A stretch of DNA of 64,000 bases from Atrina japonica (Eukaryota > Mollusca > Bivalvia > Pterioida > Pinnidae): NCBI GenBank assembly GCA_030159075.1, contig BROG01000002.1, forward strand, positions 5,689,501 through 5,753,500. Direction: 5' to 3'. Positions 37,081 through 52,009 of this stretch are shown in pieces. A program made the position numbers and the translations under genes. Position 1 is the stretch's first letter, and every line of letters starts with the position of its first letter. The notes beneath the pieces are model-generated. The model was given only the letters and a program-made list of their open reading frames with translations, made no database searches and had not been told where the DNA came from.

Positions 37081-37520
37081 TTTAATTGAGCCTAAAAGCC
37101 ATCTTTCAAAATCTTACACAAATGTCCACTTTGACGCATGCATTGCATTACGATATATCGCATCGTAATTTTAAAGTGACATTAGCTGTGTTAACCAAAC
37201 AAATATTTCGATTTTTTCTATTTTATCACCTGTACTTGATGTTCAATAACAAATGAGAGCTAACAAAGGCATAAAAATCTAATATTCCTACATATGTTGT
37301 GTAAATATGATCAGGTCAAGTGTGGTATGTATATACAAATAGTAAGGTTGAATTAATCAATTGAAAGTGTATAATTACCAAACTGGGTTTCTCAAGCAAT
37401 TTTCACAAAATATATAAGAATTTAAAAATGTTTGTGCCTGCGTATATCTCTTTTTGTTATTGTATATCAATCTAAGTATTTAAAAAAGGAAAAATTTAAA
37501 AAACACAGCTTATGACCCGC
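37081..37520. repeat. Dispersed repeat, about 440 bp, uninterrupted copy
   Basis: Blocks GTGACATTAGCTGTGTTAAC, GAATTAATCAATTGAAAGTG and TTTCTCAAGCAATTTTCAC match 46680-46813 plus 47102-47345, where a SINE splits the repeat. Confidence 0.75.
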
Positions 37521-38165
37521 TAATATTTTAATTTATTTACTTCAGAGTCGGAACATAGGAGTAGGCTACTCTTGGTAACTAGGACATGTGATGATTTGAG
37601 CTCCAATATCCTTTTCTGAAATCCATTCCGAGTTACAAACTTCCTTTAAATGTCAATACCTTCAAGTACATGAAGTTTTTTCTACTAGTTTTGTCTACCT
37701 CGAGACAGTATCATTTGTTTGTGATTTGACATGCCGTGTCGCCTGACGTTCTTAATTTTCCCAATAGACAAATAAATGTCTTTCACACTTATCACGCGGC
37801 AAATTTTATAACCAATTCCTAAATTTGATTTCTACAGGTCTTCCAAGGTAAATTGGCACATGTTTACAAACGCAACGAGTCTAAATCAAATCATAACAGG
37901 GGTGACAAGCTACTTGTCGTCACTAAAGTATTAGAGATTTAGTAATGCATGGAATTCGTACAAGGCAAGATGTTTTACCTGTAAAACCTATTTTTTGATG
38001 GTAGACCTATTGTTTTGGTTCCTGACTGTACCAGGATGTGCCACTGGTAGACCTGTACTTAAGCATTAAAATCCGGACCAAAAATCAAACCAGGTCACGG
38101 GGTTTGAGCCTAATTCCTTAAACACTGTATAAAGATTTTAAATGAAACTATAACACAAAAGTATT
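37521..38165. other. No gene seen
   Basis: Intergenic sequence 3' of gene 4 without convincing exons. Confidence 0.3.
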
Positions 38166-38169
38166 GTCA

Positions 38170-38284
38170 CATTCATTTTTTTATTATTTTTCTCTTGCAG
38201 CACTACAAATTCAATAAATACAAAATACAACTAAGCTATTTTAGTCTCCTGAGATAGGTCGTTTCCGGTTTTCTATATTCCTGT
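38170..38284 (-). terminator. 3' UTR and poly(A) signal of methionine-rich gene 4
   Basis: AATAAA on the minus strand at 38180-38185, about 100 nt after the stop. Confidence 0.5.
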
Positions 38285-40758
38285 TTAGTATACACCTGCA
38301 AATAAAATTAAGATTATATGTATATGTACTACACACAGATATTTTGACAACATATTAATATTAAATTGTGTGTGTGACTCCACAGTACATATTGAGTTAT
38401 TAGATATGAGGACAGATTTTATAATCTCTCATATTTTGTTACATATATTTTACTGTATACCTTAAGTCTCACAACCGACTGACTTCTGAATTGTTATTAC
38501 ATTTTTTATCATTACTGTATATATGTAATTGGACATAATTCAATTTTTTATAAATTAATTGCAAAAATCAATATATTAACTCATATGACAAAAATATGGA
38601 AATACTAAACAAATGAATTTGACCAAAAAAAACCACCAAACTACATACCACAAAATAGAGTACTTTGAAACTATATATACATATACATATATATAAGTAT
38701 ATATATCAAAATAAAAAACAAACATACCTTTCTTCATCATACCCATTGGCTTCATCATCATGTCCATTGGCTTCATCATGCCCATTGGCTTCATGTCCAT
38801 TGGTTTCATCATACCCATTGGCATCATGTCCATTGGCTTCATCATACCCATTGGTTTCATGTCCATTGGCTTCATCATACCCATTGGCTTCATGTCCATT
38901 GGCTTCATCATACCCATTGGCATCATGTCCATTGGCTTCATCATGCCCTTTGGTTTCATCATGTCCATTGGCATTTTATCCATCATTCCCATTGGCATCA
39001 TTTTATCCATTGGCATCATCATGTCCATTGGCATTTTATCCATCATTCCCATTGGCATCATTTTATCCATTGGCATCATCATGCCCATTGGCATTTTGTC
39101 CATCATTCCCATTGGCATCATTTTATCCATTGGCATCATCATGTCCATTGGCATTTTATCCATCATTCCCATTGGCATCATTTTATCCATTGGCATCATC
39201 ATGCCCATTGGCATTTTGTCCATCATTCCCATTGGCATCATTTTATCCATTGGCATCATCATGTCCATTGGCATCATCTTACCCATGGGCATCATTTTAT
39301 CCATCATTCCCATTGGCATCATCTTACCCATAGGCATCATCATGTCCATTGGCATTTTATCCATCATCTTACCCATTGGCATCATCTTACCCATGGGCAT
39401 CATTTTATCCATCATTCCCATTGGCATCATCTTACCCATAGGCATCATCTTACCGATAGGCATCATCATATCCATTGGCATCATCTTACCCATAGGCATC
39501 ATCATACCCATTGGCATTTTATCCATCATACCCATTGGCATCATTTTTTCCATTGGCATCATCATATCCATTGGCATTTTATCCATCATTCCCATTTGCA
39601 TCATTTTGCCCATTGGCATCATCATATCCATTGGCATTTTATCCATCATTTTACCCATCATACCCATGGGCATCATCATATCTTTTGGCATCATCATACC
39701 CATGGGCATCATCATATCCATTGGCATTTTGTCCATCATAGCCATTGGCATCATATCCTTTTTACCCATCGGCATCATGTCCATTTTACCCATCGGCATC
39801 ATGCCTTTCTTATCCATTGGCATTGGCATCATGTCCATTTTACCCATTGGCATCATGTCCATCTTACCCATTGGCATCATGTCCATTTTGCCCATAGGCA
39901 TCATATCCATTTTACCCATTGGCATCATATCCATTTTACCCATCGGCATCATGTCCATTTTGCCCATCGGCATCATATCTTTCTTACCCATTGGCATTGG
40001 CATCATGTCCATTTTACCCATCGGCATCATGTCCATTTTACCCATTGGCATCATGTCCATTTTGCCCATTGGCATCATATCCATCTTACCCATTGGCATC
40101 ATGTCCATTTTTCCCATTGGCATCATGTCCATTTTGCCCATAGGCATCATGTCCATTTTGCCCATAGGCATCATGTCCATTTTACCCATTGGCATCATGT
40201 CCATTTTACTCATCGGCATCATGTCCATCTTACCCATTGGCATTGGCATCATGTCCATCTTACCCATTGGCATTGGCATCATGTCCATCTTACCCATTGG
40301 CATTTGCATCATGTCCATCTTACCCATTGGCATTGGCATCATGTCCATCTTACCCATTGGCATCATGCCCATTGGCATCATGTCCATTTTACCCATTGGC
40401 ATCGGCATCATTTTGTCCATGGGCATCGGTTTCCAACCTTAATGAAATATAAAAGCATTATCATAAGATGTTCACGTTTAGGGAGCAATACTTGTTCCTG
40501 TCTGCACGAGAAAAAGAGCGTATGTTTTCGCTTTTGCAAAAAACAATCAGTAAAAGGGGCTCATTTTTGTCATCGTTACTGTTAAAACAATTATCAATAT
40601 TTATATGATAATCAATAGCATTATAATCATTGTAATTGATGTTCAGCTTGTTACTGTCATTGAAAGGCACTGGGTTGCACCCAAAGTATGCGTCAAAGAA
40701 ACTTACCTAAAACGACCGCCAAAAGGCCCGCAAGGCAAGTGACTTGTAAATTGTTCAT
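38285..40758 (-). CDS. Methionine-rich repeat secreted protein 4 (590 aa, three coding exons)
   Basis: Predicted exons on the minus strand: 40758-40707, 40437-38728 and 38295-38285; phase 1 introns of only about 0.27 and 0.43 kb. The signal peptide is MNNLQVTCLAGLLAVVL, then G-WKPMPMDKMM after a TTTCATTAAG acceptor. The repeat exon has three zones: an N-terminal zone of about 25 octads GKMDMMPM (some KKDMMPM), a middle zone of KMPMDMMMPMDKMMPMGMMD-type 20-mers, and a C-terminal zone of MMKPMDMKPMG. It ends MKPMGMMKKG-VY. It is twice the size of its paralogues. No known domain. Lys-rich octads and the regular Met spacing would suit self-assembly or metal binding, but that is inference. Confidence 0.85.
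38728..40437 (-). repeat. Low-complexity repeat exon of gene 4, three zones
   Basis: 1710 nt. The 24-nt unit of the first zone (about 40430-39740) is highly homogeneous; the 60-nt unit of the middle zone repeats near-identically at 38960-39260; the last zone (38730-38950) uses a 33 to 39-nt KPMD/KPMG unit. Confidence 0.9.
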
Positions 40759-40859
40759 CTAAAAGACAAAAATGAAAGTACACATTTATTAATACAGTTT
40801 GTAGTTGAATAAAACAATACATTTGGATAGTTATGTTATAATTCATTTAAAGTAAGTAT

Positions 40860-41130
40860 TCAAGGTAATAAATATTTAACAATATCAAAGTTATGGTTTT
40901 ACAAGAGAGATGCTCTTAAGACGATCGTTTGTGTCAATAAGACTTCATCAGTTGAGCTCGAATTTTATATAAATGCATATTGTAGGAGGACAAAGTGAAG
41001 TCATACAAGGCCAAATAATAAATCCCAACATTTTGCCAAATCCGTCTAAGAGTACCAACTGTAAAATGAATATTTTAGCTTGTGAGAAGTTTAGAATTTA
41101 TATGCTGTTATCTATATAATGCTAAAAGAA
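40860..41130. repeat. Intron module, gene 4 copy, in a different intron
   Basis: It contains CATACAAGGCCAAATAATAA and ACCAACTGTAAAATG. In genes 1 to 3 the matching segment lies in intron 3; here it is in intron 1. Confidence 0.6.
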
Positions 41131-42100
41131 TTCTTTAATTTATTAATTTAAAATCACGCCGATCCTACCAAATCAATATGTCTTAACGGAAAGAGTCTTT
41201 AAGACGGGTCGTGCGCTGCACCAAATGTGATAAAACAAAAATCGGCACAAAACAGAATTGAACCGTTTGACTATTTTATGAAACTGGACCTGCAGATGAC
41301 GTTGAAAAGTAAAAAACTTCCTATACTATTTTTGGAACACCACCAATGCATGTTCCTTTTTACTTCTGTAGAAGAAAAATATTTTGAATGTAATCAAGTT
41401 TGTGCAGGTAATTAGACTTCTCTGGTGCTCGTTTCTAAACTGAACTTATCCTGTGACAGATGCATGATCTGGTACAGTATAGAGCATACATGTATATCTA
41501 ACACAAATAGTTCATAACAACATCACTACTTGAACGAAACGTTTTACATGTTTTGCATTAGAATTAAGACAAATTTTGTACATGACGAGTTAAAATCTCC
41601 AGTATATACATTTTGTATAAAAGTATAGATATGTTAATCTTGATCATCGAAAATTACATTAAGTAAAATTCAAGACACTTCAATTACTATAGCATAAAAT
41701 TCTGAAATCTGACGTAAACATTCTTGACTAAATGATCCGTCAAAATTGAAATACAAATGTATTCCGTTGCTTTCAGCAAAAATTTTTAATGAATTTTGAT
41801 AACAATAAAATTAACCATTGCTTATGCACCTACGTGAAACGTCCGGTAATAACGAAAGAAATATTCATTAAATAACTTATGACAAATTGCAAACAAATTT
41901 TTGAAAAATACAAAAGTTAATAAATACTTGAAACGAGTTCCGAGTAACGGTTGTGCATTGCTACTTACATGTATTTATTTCAGTGACATGGTTTAATTTA
42001 TATGATATAGAAACAATTTAAATTTTACAAAATTTTTTAACTTCTCATAATACGCGACCAAATATTCGTTTGTTATATATATAACGAAATATTGTCTTAC

Positions 42101-42162
42101 CTTTGGAATATAAATGTTGAGTATTAGACCGGCTAATGGGACAATGATGCCGGAATCAGCGG
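42101..42162 (-). other. Non-coding first exon of methionine-rich gene 4
   Basis: Ends TTCCAAAG before the donor GTAAGA (42100-42095). It contains GCTGATTCCGGCATCATTGT. Start estimated from the TATA box. Confidence 0.6.
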
Positions 42163-42345
42163 TGCTCTGTCGTTTAGAAATTTACACTATATATACCTGC
42201 GGCAGCAAAGATTGAACATATCACAAAAATGTCGTACTTGTTTTAAACACATGTACTGGATATGTTTAAATGTTTCCTATCGCATCTACAATGTTTAAAG
42301 TTGCTCTCTGTGTAAAGCGTGTGTCACCTTTCACACAGTCATATA
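42163..42345 (-). promoter_or_regulatory. Promoter of methionine-rich gene 4
   Basis: TATATATAG at 42188-42196. The upstream part is shorter and more diverged than in genes 1 to 3, with TGTGTGAAAGGTGACAC near 42325-42341. Confidence 0.55.
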
Positions 42346-42352
42346 TTCTTTA

Positions 42353-42491
42353 AAAAGATACAGTAAAACTCTGGACTGAGAAAAGATACAGTAAAACTCT
42401 GGACTGAGAAAAGATACAGTAAAATTCTGGACTGAGAAAAGATACATTAAAACTCTGGACTAAGAAAAGATACAGTAAAACTCTGGACTGA
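42353..42491. repeat. Minisatellite, 28-bp unit, five copies
   Basis: Unit AAAAGATACAGTAAAACTCT plus GGACTGAG, directly upstream of the promoter of gene 4. Copies are contiguous, without spacers, so not a CRISPR. Confidence 0.9.
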
Positions 42492-42620
42492 GATATTAAA
42501 CACATTCTTAAAAACTGTCAAGTAAATCTACAATGGATCATATACAATAATGCCTGTTTAGTAAAAGTGAATTTGTTTGAAACATCAGTATTACATATGT
42601 CCATTTCTTAGCTCATTTGG

Positions 42621-42679
<59 letters not shown>
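42621..42679. repeat. (GATA)n microsatellite
   Basis: About 15 GATA units. Confidence 0.95.
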
Positions 42680-42689
42680 TGATTGTACC

Positions 42690-46180
<3,491 letters not shown>

Positions 46181-46184
46181 TACT

Positions 46185-46500
46185 GTAGACTCACGGCGGG
46201 TGTGAGCGGTCGACAGGGGATGCTTACTCCTCCATGGCACCTGATCCCATCTCTAGATTACCAGAGATCCGTGTTTGTTCAATATTTACAAGATTTGTAT
46301 ATGTATCCTTGGCCTGGCACCATAAAACTTGAGAATTTACTTAAGTCTAACAATATTCTCAAATTGGCCTTCTCGGCCAATCAGATTTCAGGACTAGTCA
46401 GATTTGAGTAAGATTTTTAGACTTAAGTAATTCTTAAATTTTATGATGCCAGGCCCTTGACATCCTGAAGATTTATACTTTGGTATCTGAGATTTTCATC
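46185..46500 (+). mobile_element. Reverse-transcriptase element 3' tail, split by a fold-back insert
   Basis: Plus-strand match to 10526-10710: ACTCACGGCGGGTGTGAGCG to TGTATATGTATCCTT, then, after the insert, TGACATCCTGAAGATTTATA. Confidence 0.75.
46311..46455. mobile_element. Fold-back element, 145 bp, with arms of about 42 bp
   Basis: Left end GGCCTGGCACCATAAAAC; reverse complement of the right end GGCCTGGCATCATAAAAT; arms about 90 % identical. It splits the retroelement tail. CTT on both sides may be the target-site duplication. A related sequence (AATCTGATTGGCTGAG) lies at 61060-61145. Confidence 0.75.
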
Positions 46501-46535
46501 TTTAACAATTCTTCGTCATATGTTGGCGGCCAGTT

Positions 46536-46640
46536 TTTTAATGTTGGAGAAGATGACCTGGTTCAATGTACCCAGGGAGAGACCACCGGCTTTCCATAAA
46601 ATAACTGACGAACTTTTTATCGGTTCCATCTTTCGGTGTT
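46536..46640 (-). mobile_element. Partial SINE, second family
   Basis: GGCGGCCAGTTTTTTAATGT and GGGAGAGACCACCGGCTTTC match 62100-62170. Confidence 0.6.
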
Positions 46641-46679
46641 TGAATTTGCACTGACATGAGGTGATAAGACTTCATACTT

Positions 46680-47345
46680 TAAAGGGGCATTAGCTGTATT
46701 TGCCAAAAAACACATTTTCGATTTTTTTTCTACTTTTACTTCATATACAATAACAAGTATGAGCTTTACACAGGCATAAAAAATCTTATATTCCTATATA
46801 TTTTGTGAAAATATGTTTGTTTGTTTGTTTATTATTGTTTAACGTCCCACTCAAGAATATTTCACTCATATGGAGACGTCACCAAATGCCGGTGAAGGGC
46901 TTCAAAATTTTGGCCTATGCTCGGCACTTACGGCCATTGAGCAGTGAGGGTTCTTTAACGTGCCGACACCTACTGTGACACGGGACCTCCAGCTTTTACT
47001 GTCTCATCCGAAAGACAGGAAACCAACCTGTCACCGGCGGGACTCGAACTCACGACCTCACGATCCAGAGTCGAGCACGCTACCGACTGAGCCAGGCCAG
47101 CTTTTGTGAAAATAAGGTAAGGTATAGTGTGGTATGCATACAGAAATAGTAAAGTCGAATTAATCAATTGCAGGTGAAAAAAATGTTAAACTGGTTTCTC
47201 AAGCAATTTTTACAAAGTATACAAGAATTTAAGAAATTGTATGCCTGTGTATATCCCCTTTTTTGTTCTTGTATATCAATCAAAGTAGTAAAAAACGAGA
47301 GAAACAAATTTTGAACAAAAACAGAGCTAATGGCCTGGTGCTCTG
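46680..47345. repeat. Dispersed repeat (second copy) split by a SINE
   Basis: Left part 46680-46813 and right part 47102-47345 together match 37081-37520. Between them lies the SINE at 46814-47101. Confidence 0.8.
46814..47101 (-). mobile_element. tRNA-derived SINE, family 1, copy 3, with 13-bp target-site duplication
   Basis: On the minus strand: GGCCTGGCTCAGTCGGTAGC (A-box region), GAGTTCGAGTCCCGCC (B box), the body, and a short AAACA-repeat tail. TTTTGTGAAAATA flanks it at 46801-46813 and 47102-47114. It is the best preserved copy here. Confidence 0.9.
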
Positions 47346-47349
47346 ACCA

Positions 47350-49670
47350 CTGGCCAATGTTACGTGTTAATATAAACCATAAAGTACACAATAAAACAGA
47401 AGTTTTGTAAGTTTAAACAAATATGTTTATTTTGTACGAGATCTAACAGCAATCAAGTATCGAATACACATCCTAAATGTATATTGATGAACTAGCAAAC
47501 TCTTACTGTGATTAATATAAGCAATAGTGGTATGACTAGTAAATCTGCTCTGATTTAAATGTTTATTACTATAGTAATCAATTTCTATGTAACTTTATAT
47601 TATTGCCAAATAACTGCAAATCTGATGCACTGAATGACATAAACAGAGTATTGAAGGAGCAGTGAATAACAGCAGACTTCTGAACAATCCGGAAGTGGGA
47701 TCAAGTAACTAAGAGAAATGTTTCTTGTTTGTTAGTCAGACCAACTGTGAATCGAAAAGCACATGGCAAAAACAAGTGATATAAGTTCAAAATTTGCTTT
47801 GTTGGTTGCAATAATACTAATAATTGCGCATTCATGGAGATATATGTATAGTGTTGGTCGTGCCAAGCATCTGTAATATATAAACACTATCACATAATGA
47901 GAATTACTGATTTTGTGTCACTTTTATGAAAATCTATTATCCACGATATATGATAAATACAATGTCAAAATATACTGCAATTAGTTTAAATTTTTGTTTG
48001 ATAATTCTTAAAACAAACCAGAAAAACGTCCATGATTCATTGCATGTCATAATTACTAAACCCAAACATTGAAGATCTAACCCACATAGTTGTACATATT
48101 CTTCATGTAGACTTGTAAAAACCATTTGATATTGAACCAAGAGAAAGATACGTGTAAGGCAATACTCTCAACAGTAACATGAACATTGATATTTGGCAAG
48201 ATACTTAGGTTTGTAGTTTGTGAATTGTAATTGAAACATTTCAAGGATAATATAAAATAAAACAAAAACTCATTTTTGTTTTGAAAAAAGAATATATCAT
48301 AACATATATATTCCATTCATAATTTGAAGTAAATGACAATGCATGTTGCAACTTAATTCCGTTTCCTTTCCTAAGAAATAAGAAGTAATTTGTTTACGCA
48401 TAATTATGCAAAACAGTTTTATTTAAATAAAATAAAAAAATGAAATTTAGACAGTGTTCAAATAAAAATAACTTTATTTTCATGTATGTTAGAGAAACGT
48501 TTTGTACATATCAAATAATCTCCTCAGCAAATCATTTGAAAGCTATTTCTGCGGTTAAAAAATCACAACTTTTTTATACAAAAATGTCACGAAAAAAAAA
48601 TACTTGATTATAATTTTTTGTTAAAACAAATATGAAATTCCCATCAGAAATATCAAAACAAAAATTTTATATTATAGCAAAAACAATAAGATATAAAGAT
48701 TGTATGTATATAAAAAATGTAACATAATTTTAAATAAAACTGGATTTATTCAGATTATCTTTTCATTAAGGTATATATTGCAATGTCAAAAAGCAGAACA
48801 AAACAAGTACCGTGTATCTCAGCAAAACTGGACTTGGCGATTCATGATTATTAGCGATATTTACAGTAGTTTGGAATGCAATCAATATGAATCAGTATCC
48901 TTTGGGTTTTCTGTTATCACTATGGTTATATTTGATGCTTACATCATGGATATTGTTCTCAGGCAACAATATTTTTACCAAATATATTATTACATAAAAG
49001 TACTTTCCAGATTTGCTGGGACACACAGGAAGACTAAGTTTTGTGTGTATTTAACACAAGTCTACAATATTAACAATAATGTTGTATTTGACATTTTTAA
49101 AAAGTATAAATTACCTGGACAGGTAAATAACAAATATAATGGGAAAACTATAATTTGTAGGTTTTTTTCGATCTAAATATTCATAAATGGGTTTATGTAT
49201 ATCTATTCGTATTATACTATAAAATCCATTCAAAATATATTTCATATACATCTTAAATATAATAAAGAACATTTTTAGTTCATTCATGACAACAAAAATT
49301 AAGTCTTTTTTTTTTTAAAATTCCACACATATCTATCTAAATCTAGGTAGCAATAAAACCCTTAAAATTATTATAACTTATGCAACAATTCTACAATAAA
49401 AAAAATAGTAATGAAAAAAAAAAATTAAAAAAAAACCCTTATTGACAAAAGATGCCATATTGATTGGATCAGACCAATTTTACATATGACAATAGTATCA
49501 TGTCAAAACAACCCTTTGTTCAGGTTTATGATATATATGTAATCAATGATCAATATTTTCCATCACACTTTAAATAATCAATAAAAAATGAAGATGACCC
49601 AAACATACATGATAGTGTATCAACCATAATTTTTTTATTTTTTGTCAAAGCTTTTTTTATATGATGTAGT
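47350..49670. other. AT-rich intergenic stretch without a supported gene
   Basis: The longest open frame (48700-49176, plus, 158 codons) is rich in Ile, Tyr, Asn and Lys, shows no domain and no promoter or splice context, and is most likely chance. Confidence 0.3.
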
Positions 49671-49671
49671 A

Positions 49672-49905
49672 AAAATCCATATAACCTGGCGGGGCGAAGT
49701 CCCATGAACACTTTCTTGACTTTGGAGAGTTTAGATTTTTACCTAATAAAACATAACGTTGAAAATTACACTGGCAAAAGGAATCGTTTCTAAGAGATAA
49801 TCCAGAGCACCTTGTCATAACCGAAAAGGGGGTAGAATCATTTGTATGTTAATCCAAAGGTTACTCCACATCACCAAGTTATGTTAATTAGAGTTACTTG
49901 ATATA
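49672..49905. mobile_element. MITE-like element, second copy
   Basis: AAAATCCATATAACCTGGCG to AAAGGTTACTCCACATCACC, with GTCATAACCGAAAAG inside, matches 58372-58626 and, inverted, 6505-6764. Confidence 0.7.
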
Positions 49906-50181
49906 CTTTAGACAGATTAAATAATAATTTATCATAATACTTTCAGGTTATAATTATAATTATATAGTCTCTACAACACTTGGTGACCATAATTGGCATG
50001 AAATGTGATTTACTTGGTATATCAACTAACATATATAAGATCAGACACATACAAATCTGAAAGCTATGACAGAGCTCAACATATACCAGAATTTCCTCTT
50101 GTTCTGCAGGGCCAGTCATTTTGAAATCTACTTGTCTGAATTCAAATGTCACATGTCCAAAAATTCACCGTATCATTTCTA

Positions 50182-50364
50182 CAGTGGAACCTTGCTATTA
50201 AGACCACCTGAATGTTGGATTCAAAAAGGTCGGATTAGAGAGCTGTTCCCCTTTTGTGGTCTGGTCTGAACTTATCTAATATTAATTTACAAGAGACTGA
50301 ATATCTATGGTCTTAACGATGAGGAATATGCTCAGCAAGGTGGTCTTCAGGCAAGGTTCCACTG
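50182..50364. mobile_element. pogo-like MITE, 183 bp, with TA target-site duplication
   Basis: Ends CAGTGGAACCTTGC and GCAAGGTTCCACTG are exact inverted repeats, flanked by TA at 50180-50181 and 50365-50366. Confidence 0.85.
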
Positions 50365-50994
50365 TAGTTGTCATTTAATAACACAGTTTAAGTGTCTGAA
50401 AAAGTCAGCAGAGTTAGATGGAGTGATTGAATAAGCTTTCATTTCTAAGACTTTTTCTTTCAATAATTCATTTTTTTTTTATTAGTATATATTTTAGTCT
50501 GCATTTTTACTTGTTTGAACAGACTAAGTGCTAAAGAACTCTGTAAGCCTGACTGTGAAATGCACTGGAACTGGATAAATAGACAAATGTGATGATTGAG
50601 CTCTGTATAACGTGTATATTTCCCAATACTGATAAATATAATAATCATTACATCAAAGGAATGTTTCATTTCTTTTTGCTAACTTCACAACACACTAAAC
50701 CTATTCAAAACTAAACTCGTTAATATAAGGGCCAAAAGATTCACATAAGTGAGTTACAGCCTAATCTAAATGCTTCTTGCCCAGGTAAATTTTTTTACAC
50801 ACAGAGAATTTAAAAAAAAAATTCTCTTTTACAGATTTTCATAAAATTTTATTTATCAACTTTTATCACAAAATGTTTTTATTTATTGAGGAATATTATT
50901 GATTACATTTTTAAAAAATTGCATTTCAAATTATAAGAGTCTATTAACTTGCTCGACCATCTAAGATGCCTCGCAAGTTTCTTAAAATAAAATA

Positions 50995-51176
50995 CAGTGG
51001 AAGCTTGTTATCACAAAATTCACAGGACTACCCCTATTACGTCACCGGAATTTGAGATATTTGAAATTTTAATTGACATATTTTTCTATCCATTAAAAAT
51101 CAGAATCGGCCATTCAACTTTTGACATATCTGCGATTTCTATTCGTCTCATTTTGACATAACGAGATACCACCGTG
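50995..51176. mobile_element. pogo-like MITE, diverged, about 182 bp
   Basis: CAGTGGAAGCTTGTTAT at the left; right end reads, reversed, CACGGTGGTATCTCGTTAT. TA on both sides. Confidence 0.65.
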
Positions 51177-51599
51177 TATGAAATCCATACAGAAAATTAT
51201 CAAATTATACTCCTATAATGATCTAAATTGTTTACATTAGATAAAATTATGTTCAACTAATCAAGTAATAACCCAAGACATAACTTGGAGTCAAAATAAA
51301 ATTTTGATCCTAATAACAATAATCTGTGAAAAAGCACCTTTGAAATGTTTAAAATATTCAAGAGTTTACATATAATACACCTTCAAAACACACAGTCCAT
51401 CTTTAAAATCAAAATGCACCTTCAAATTACACAGCGCACCTTCAAAACACCGGTTCACATGACACCTACAAAATACACAGCGCACGTTGATAAATGACTA
51501 TTGACAAAAGATTGCAATAGGTTACCTGTATCACTCAGGTATCCTAATAACAGATCACAGATTTTCAGAACGTTTAACCGTTCACCCCTAAGAAACAAA

Positions 51600-51961
51600 A
51601 AGGTAAGCTTTATTTTATTGTTTTGGACCAGTTTATTGTGGTCTGTAGTGTTGACAGGATTAAGCAGCATTTCACAAACACAATGTTCTTGTGTCTTTAT
51701 CTCAGAGAGTTCAAGTATCATACCATCCTGCCGCTCCCTTTGACAAACAGGTATCACATCTATGCAGAAAACAACACTACTCAAATTAAGCAGTGCTTTA
51801 TTAGTGTGGTGGCATTCAAAAGTTGTATTGTTACCATGACAATCAATATGCAATTGTCTAAAAAGAAAAGCCTGGATGACACCATGCAGTGCTCTGCTTG
51901 AATGTGTTCATGAGAAGTCAAAGGATAGCAAAGCTGATCTAGGTATCTTTGTCTAATGGAA
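51600..51961 (-). terminator. 3' UTR of GBE1 with candidate poly(A) signals
   Basis: AATAAA on the minus strand at 51797-51802 (about 160 nt past the stop) and an overlapping pair near 51609-51620. Confidence 0.45.
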
Positions 51962-52009
51962 TCAATCCACTTTAGCTAACACAAAGGCAGTCCTACATGG
52001 TGCATATAT
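51962..52009 (-). CDS. GBE1: GBE1 last coding exon
   Basis: After [25 protein letters not shown] and TGA. It is the end of the C-terminal beta domain. Confidence 0.93.
   Translation of the reverse strand: MYAPCRTAFVLAKVD

Noticed and set aside
38760..40442. Plus-strand open frames of 560, 329 and 222 codons across gene 4 (and similar ones over genes 1 to 3)
   Set aside because: They are reverse-strand shadows of the ATG-rich repeat. They have no signal peptide, promoter or splice context, whereas the minus frame has all of these in four genes.
42353..42491. CRISPR array
   Set aside because: The 28-bp units are contiguous without spacers, and the genome is eukaryotic.
47030..47101. tRNA gene on the minus strand
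   Set aside because: A and B boxes are present but they are the head of a SINE with a shared body and target-site duplication; the cloverleaf is degenerate.
48700..49176. 158-codon plus frame
   Set aside because: Composition follows the AT-rich base content; no domain, promoter or homologue recognised.
51455..51853. 132-codon minus frame
   Set aside because: It lies in the 3' UTR of GBE1 and shows no family features.
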